Assembly: GCA_024638905.1 (NCBI GenBank)
Contig: JAHEJH010000002.1
Span: 1 to 45,431 of the forward strand
Source of the DNA: Luminiphilus sp.
GTDB lineage: Bacteria; Pseudomonadota; Gammaproteobacteria; Pseudomonadales; Halieaceae
Direction: 5' to 3'
Length of the DNA: 45,431 bases
Shown: positions 42,566 through 45,431 of the stretch, piece after piece
How positions within the stretch are numbered: the stretch's first letter is position 1
Layout of the letters: each line of letters starts with the position of its first letter
Notes under the pieces: generated by a model
Told to the model about the DNA's origin: nothing
The model's database searches: none
Seen by the model: the letters and a program-made list of their open reading frames with translations, nothing else
Made by a program: the position numbers and the translations under genes

Positions 42566-42853
42566 TTATCCTCTCTCATCAGCGCCCGCAATGAGTGCCA
42601 GCTTTTGCGCTCTACTAAGCCGACGCAGCGCATGCTCCCTTTGCTGGGCATCCGATCGCGAGTCACAGGCCTCGGACCACACCAAAACTGCCGGTCGACG
42701 CGCTTTGGTATAGCGAGCGCCGCCAGCCAACTGCCCATTGTGCTGCCGAAGCCGCCTGGCCAGATCCTTGGTGACACCTGCGTAGAGCGAGTGATCAGCA
42801 CACTGCAAAAGATAGACCCACCATGGCGATTCCTGTTCTTCGTCAGCATTCAT
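42566..42853 (-). CDS. GIY-YIG nuclease superfamily protein (YhbQ-like)
   Basis: A 95-residue single-domain GIY-YIG protein. Seen: WWVYLLQCADHSLYAGVTKDLARRLRQHN, with VYLLQC as the GIY-like strand and YAGVT as the YIG strand, a catalytic-type Arg in LARRL, GARYTKARRPAVLVWSEA and RE. The family acts as small DNA nucleases, YhbQ being one; exact role is unclear. It starts the leftward group with the TIGR02444 gene. No sign that it belongs to an intron or phage. Confidence 0.88.
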   Translation of the reverse strand: MNADEEQESPWWVYLLQCADHSLYAGVTKDLARRLRQHNGQLAGGARYTKARRPAVLVWSEACDSRSDAQQREHALRRLSRAQKLALIAGADERG

Positions 42854-42971
42854 TAGCTGATCACTGAGCAGTGGTCAAAGCTTGCCGGCTGGCAGGCAGT
42901 AGGATATTTTCTCGCTAACATGAACCCAATCATTGAACGCGGCTGAAGCCCTGCCTGACAACGGAGCACCT

Positions 42972-43298
42972 ATGAGCGCTGACATTTTGCACGTGACCGA
43001 CGACAACTTCGATGCGGAGGTACTCTCCAGCGATCTGCCCGTGCTGGTGGATTTTTGGGCCGAGTGGTGTGGCCCCTGCAAGATGATTGCGCCCATCCTC
43101 GAGGAGATTGCCACAGAATACGCAGGAAAGGTCAAAGTCTGTAAGGTCGACGTGGACGCCAACCCTGACATGCCGGGTAAGTTCAATATTCGCGGCATCC
43201 CGACCCTGATCATGTTCAAAGGTGGCAATGCAGTTGATACCAAAGTCGGCGCGCTGTCCAAAACCCAACTGAGCGAATTTGTAGACAGCGTGACCTAA
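42972..43298 (+). CDS. trxA: Thioredoxin 1
   Basis: A 108-residue thioredoxin. Seen: the redox site W32-C33-G34-P35-C36 in FWAEWCGPCKMIAPIL, a cis-proline region NIRGIPTLIMF, and C-terminal KTQLSEFVDSV. It reduces cytoplasmic disulfides for ribonucleotide reductase, peroxiredoxins and others. ATG 42972 follows ggagcacct. The order trxA-rho-ubiD is conserved in gammaproteobacteria. A 299-bp leader separates it from rho. Confidence 0.98.
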   Translation: MSADILHVTDDNFDAEVLSSDLPVLVDFWAEWCGPCKMIAPILEEIATEYAGKVKVCKVDVDANPDMPGKFNIRGIPTLIMFKGGNAVDTKVGALSKTQLSEFVDSVT

Positions 43299-43597
43299 AC
43301 AACAGACGAGATAAATAGAGGCCAAAGGGGCATAAATACCCCTACATTTTTGCTGGACGCGCCCATCTTCGGGTGCTAACTTGCAGCAATCGGGACCTGT
43401 ATGGCTCCCGTTGCACCCGAACTTCTCTTTTTTCACTCTAGCCGTAAAGCCCTTGGCCAGCGCGCTGATGGAGTGGGCTTAGAGACCGTTCAGGGCAATT
43501 TCTACCCTGACCCGCACCAGCACAAGAAGCAACAAGCATCGGCGGGGCAGACCCATTTCCTACTGACCTATTTTATCTATTTATTCGGAAGAGATTC
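43299..43597 (+). other. trxA-rho intergenic leader with nested hairpin
   Basis: This 299-bp stretch holds no convincing gene. A weak hairpin AGGGG (43326-43330) with CCCCT (43339-43343) before acattttt may end trxA. Then TTCGGGTGC (43368-43376) can pair with GCACCCGAA (43413-43421). Inside it CGGGA (43391-43395) pairs with TCCCG (43406-43410), extended by CAA with TTG around one bulged T. A T-run at 43428-43433 follows. In E. coli rho is controlled by Rho-dependent attenuation in its leader; a similar role here is inferred. Confidence 0.5.
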
Positions 43598-45142
43598 GTG
43601 GAAGACCAAACCAATACCAACACCGAAGAGTTGGAGGCCACCAACAGTGATGCCGCCAGCGATGAGGCGGCCACCGAAACCACCAAAAAGAACGGGCGAA
43701 CCCTAAAGCTCAAAGCCTCTGAGGCAGAAGCCTCAAGCGAGGCATCGAGTGATGCGCCGGCTGAAGCCGAGACGAGTGGTGAAACTGGCGGTGAAGAGGC
43801 GCCCCAGGGGCGCTCCCGTCGGGGACGGCAACGACGCCCGCGCCGCGATCCCAACACCCCCAGCGAAAACCCCATGAGCCTGACCGACTTGAAAAACAAG
43901 TCGACCCAAGAACTCATTGATATGGCCCGCGAGATGGGCATCGAGAACATGGCTCGCTCACGCAAGCAGGACATCATCTTTGCCCTGCTCAAACGTCATG
44001 CCAAAAGCGGTGAAGACATCTTTGGCGATGGCGTACTGGAAATTCTGCAGGATGGTTTCGGCTTCCTAAGATCGGCAGACAGTTCCTTCCTCGCAGGCCC
44101 CGACGACATCTATGTGAGCCCCAGCCAGATTCGGCGCTTTAACCTGCGCACCGGTGACACCGTTACCGGCATGATTCGACCGCCCAAGGATTCGGAGCGT
44201 TACTTCGCGCTTTTAAAGGTGAAGGAAGTTAACTTTGAGTCCCCGGAGAGCGCCAAAAGCAAGATCCTGTTTGAAAACCTTACGCCGCTGTTCCCGAATG
44301 AGCGCCTGACCCTTGAGAAAGGCAACGGCTCCACCGAGGACCTGACGGGACGTCTAATTGATCTTGTGGCACCGATCGGGAAAGGCCAGCGTGGGCTGCT
44401 CGTCGCACCGCCCAAGGCTGGCAAGACGATCATGATGCAGAACATTGCCCAGGCAATCATCACCAACAACCCCGAGTGCTACGTGATCGTGCTACTCATC
44501 GACGAACGGCCGGAAGAAGTGACCGAGATGCAGCGCTCGGTGGGCGCGCGCGGTGCCGAAGTCGTCGCCTCTACCTTCGACGAACCGCCCTCGCGCCACG
44601 TTCAAGTCGCCGACATGGTGATTGAAAAGGCGAAGCGACTGGTAGAGCACAAACGCGACGTGGTGATCCTGCTCGACTCTATTACGCGCCTCGCTCGCGC
44701 CTACAACACTGTGATCCCCAGCTCCGGAAAGGTACTGACCGGTGGTGTGGACGCCCACGCATTGGAGCGACCCAAGCGGTTCTTCGGCGCGGCCAGAAAT
44801 ATTGAGGAAGGTGGCAGCCTCTCCATTATCGCCACAGCGCTGATCGATACCGGCTCGAAGATGGACGAAGTCATCTACGAGGAATTCAAGGGCACGGGCA
44901 ACTTGGAGCTGCACCTCGATCGCAAGATTGCGGAGAAGCGCGTTTACCCTGCCATCAATATCCGCCGATCAGGAACGCGTCGCGAAGAGCTGCTGACCGG
45001 CGAAGAGGAACTGCAGCGTATGTGGATTTTGCGCAAGCTGCTTCATGGCATGGAAGACCTGCCCGCCATCGAGTTCCAACTCGACAAGCTGAAGGACACC
45101 AAGTCCAATGAAGAATTCTTCAAGTCAATGAAGCGGAAGTAA
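43598..45142 (+). CDS. rho: Transcription termination factor Rho with long N-terminal extension
   Basis: A 514-residue Rho (E. coli 419). Residues 93-514 match normal Rho: MSLTDLKNKS start, RNA-binding DGFGFLRSAD, P-loop PPKAGKT, DERPEEVTEM Walker B region and ITRLARAYN. Residues 1-92 are extra: Glu/Ala/Ser/Thr-rich and acidic, then a basic GRSRRGRQRRPRR patch. The start is GTG 43598 with gaagag just upstream; ATG 43874, the E. coli-like start, has no ribosome site. Rho is the RNA-driven hexameric helicase that ends transcription. The extension is probably disordered and may bind RNA. Confidence 0.95.
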   Translation: MEDQTNTNTEELEATNSDAASDEAATETTKKNGRTLKLKASEAEASSEASSDAPAEAETSGETGGEEAPQGRSRRGRQRRPRRDPNTPSENPMSLTDLKNKSTQELIDMAREMGIENMARSRKQDIIFALLKRHAKSGEDIFGDGVLEILQDGFGFLRSADSSFLAGPDDIYVSPSQIRRFNLRTGDTVTGMIRPPKDSERYFALLKVKEVNFESPESAKSKILFENLTPLFPNERLTLEKGNGSTEDLTGRLIDLVAPIGKGQRGLLVAPPKAGKTIMMQNIAQAIITNNPECYVIVLLIDERPEEVTEMQRSVGARGAEVVASTFDEPPSRHVQVADMVIEKAKRLVEHKRDVVILLDSITRLARAYNTVIPSSGKVLTGGVDAHALERPKRFFGAARNIEEGGSLSIIATALIDTGSKMDEVIYEEFKGTGNLELHLDRKIAEKRVYPAINIRRSGTRREELLTGEEELQRMWILRKLLHGMEDLPAIEFQLDKLKDTKSNEEFFKSMKRK

Positions 45143-45151
45143 TTCCCTACT

Positions 45152-45431
45152 ATGCCCAGCTTTGTCGACCTGCGGGAGTTCATCAGTGAGCTCGAGAAAC
45201 GGGGCGATCTGGTGCGCATTACCGCTGAGGTCGACCCCAATCTGGAGATGACCGAAATCGCCGACCGCACCTTGCGCGGCGGCGGGCCGGCGCTGTTATT
45301 CGAAAACCCCAAGGGCTCCGATATTCCCGTTCTTGCCAACCTGTTCGGCGCGGAGCGGCGTGTTGCGCTTGGCATGGGCGAAGAAGATGTTGAAGCCCTG
45401 CGCGATGTCGGCGAACTGCTGTCCTACCTAC
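45152..45431 (+). CDS. ubiD: 4-hydroxy-3-polyprenylbenzoate decarboxylase UbiD (partial, N-terminus)
   Basis: The first 93 residues of UbiD; the gene runs off the right edge. Seen: FVDLREFISELEKRGDLVRI, EVDPNLEMTEIADRTLR, GGPALLFENPKGSDIPVLANLFG and RVALGMG, all typical of the UbiD N-terminus. It decarboxylates polyprenyl-hydroxybenzoate in ubiquinone synthesis with the prenylated flavin made by UbiX. ATG 45152 lies ten bases after the rho stop, so the two may be co-transcribed. Confidence 0.96.
   Translation, partial: MPSFVDLREFISELEKRGDLVRITAEVDPNLEMTEIADRTLRGGGPALLFENPKGSDIPVLANLFGAERRVALGMGEEDVEALRDVGELLSYL

Noticed and set aside
42566..42853. GIY-YIG gene as a homing endonuclease or mobile element
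   Set aside because: Small YhbQ-like stand-alone protein in an operon; no intron or repeats around it.
43401..43706. 101-residue frame before and across the rho start, a possible rho leader peptide
   Set aside because: Overlaps the rho start, has no ribosome site, and differs in size and place from E. coli rhoL.

Overview
The window looks like chromosome of a marine gammaproteobacterium with moderately high GC. The best guess is the OM60/NOR5 (Halieaceae) group, judged from gene content and protein style only. Housekeeping neighbourhoods are gammaproteobacterial: hslO-pckA, trxA-rho-ubiD, a DinG helicase, a pilU-type pilus ATPase, type 1 gshA, a YqcC-family protein and PhaD-like/phasin genes. 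Many genes start with GTG and a few probably with TTG. Both ends cut genes: an MDR reductase on the left and ubiD on the right. I see no tRNA, rRNA, CRISPR array, insertion sequence or prophage.

Bases 1 to about 16,630 form a catabolic island for a hydrophobic carboxylic or cyclic substrate. It holds two Rieske oxygenase alpha subunits, a Rieske ferredoxin, two MDR-type reductases, an ABM-type monooxygenase, three SDRs, two SnoaL/NTF2-like proteins, a DUF35 protein plus Ltp2-like thiolase, a CoA ligase, three acyl-CoA dehydrogenases (two adjacent, probably a heteromer) and a TetR regulator. All of these genes can be read from four divergent intergenic regions. Each region carries a related element, CAAGC-N2-GCTTG followed by a T-run, placed so that its right half forms the -35 of a promoter. 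This suggests one TetR-controlled regulon. The CoA ligase, ACAD pair, DUF35 and thiolase resemble the actinobacterial module that removes the last steroid side-chain carbons, but the substrate here is unknown.

Bases 16,640 to 23,900 are housekeeping: YqcC-like protein, DinG helicase overlapping an acyltransferase gene, a small membrane protein, rpsT, a PHA-system protein, hslO and pckA. Bases 23,888 to 29,364 (minus strand) hold a membrane-anchored haloalkane-dehalogenase-like hydrolase, then an RND adaptor and pump. Bases 29,500 to 31,430 hold a histone-tailed phasin, a PhaD-like TetR regulator and a Prx5-type peroxiredoxin.

Bases 31,500 to 36,360 hold an SLC13-type transporter diverging from moaA, followed by a MoxR ATPase and a CoxE-like VWA protein. 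Bases 36,440 to 41,083 hold a DUF1631 protein converging on pilU, then gshA. Bases 41,270 to the end hold an FKBP lipoprotein, a TIGR02444 protein, a GIY-YIG protein, trxA, a structured leader, rho with a long extra N-terminus, and the start of ubiD.
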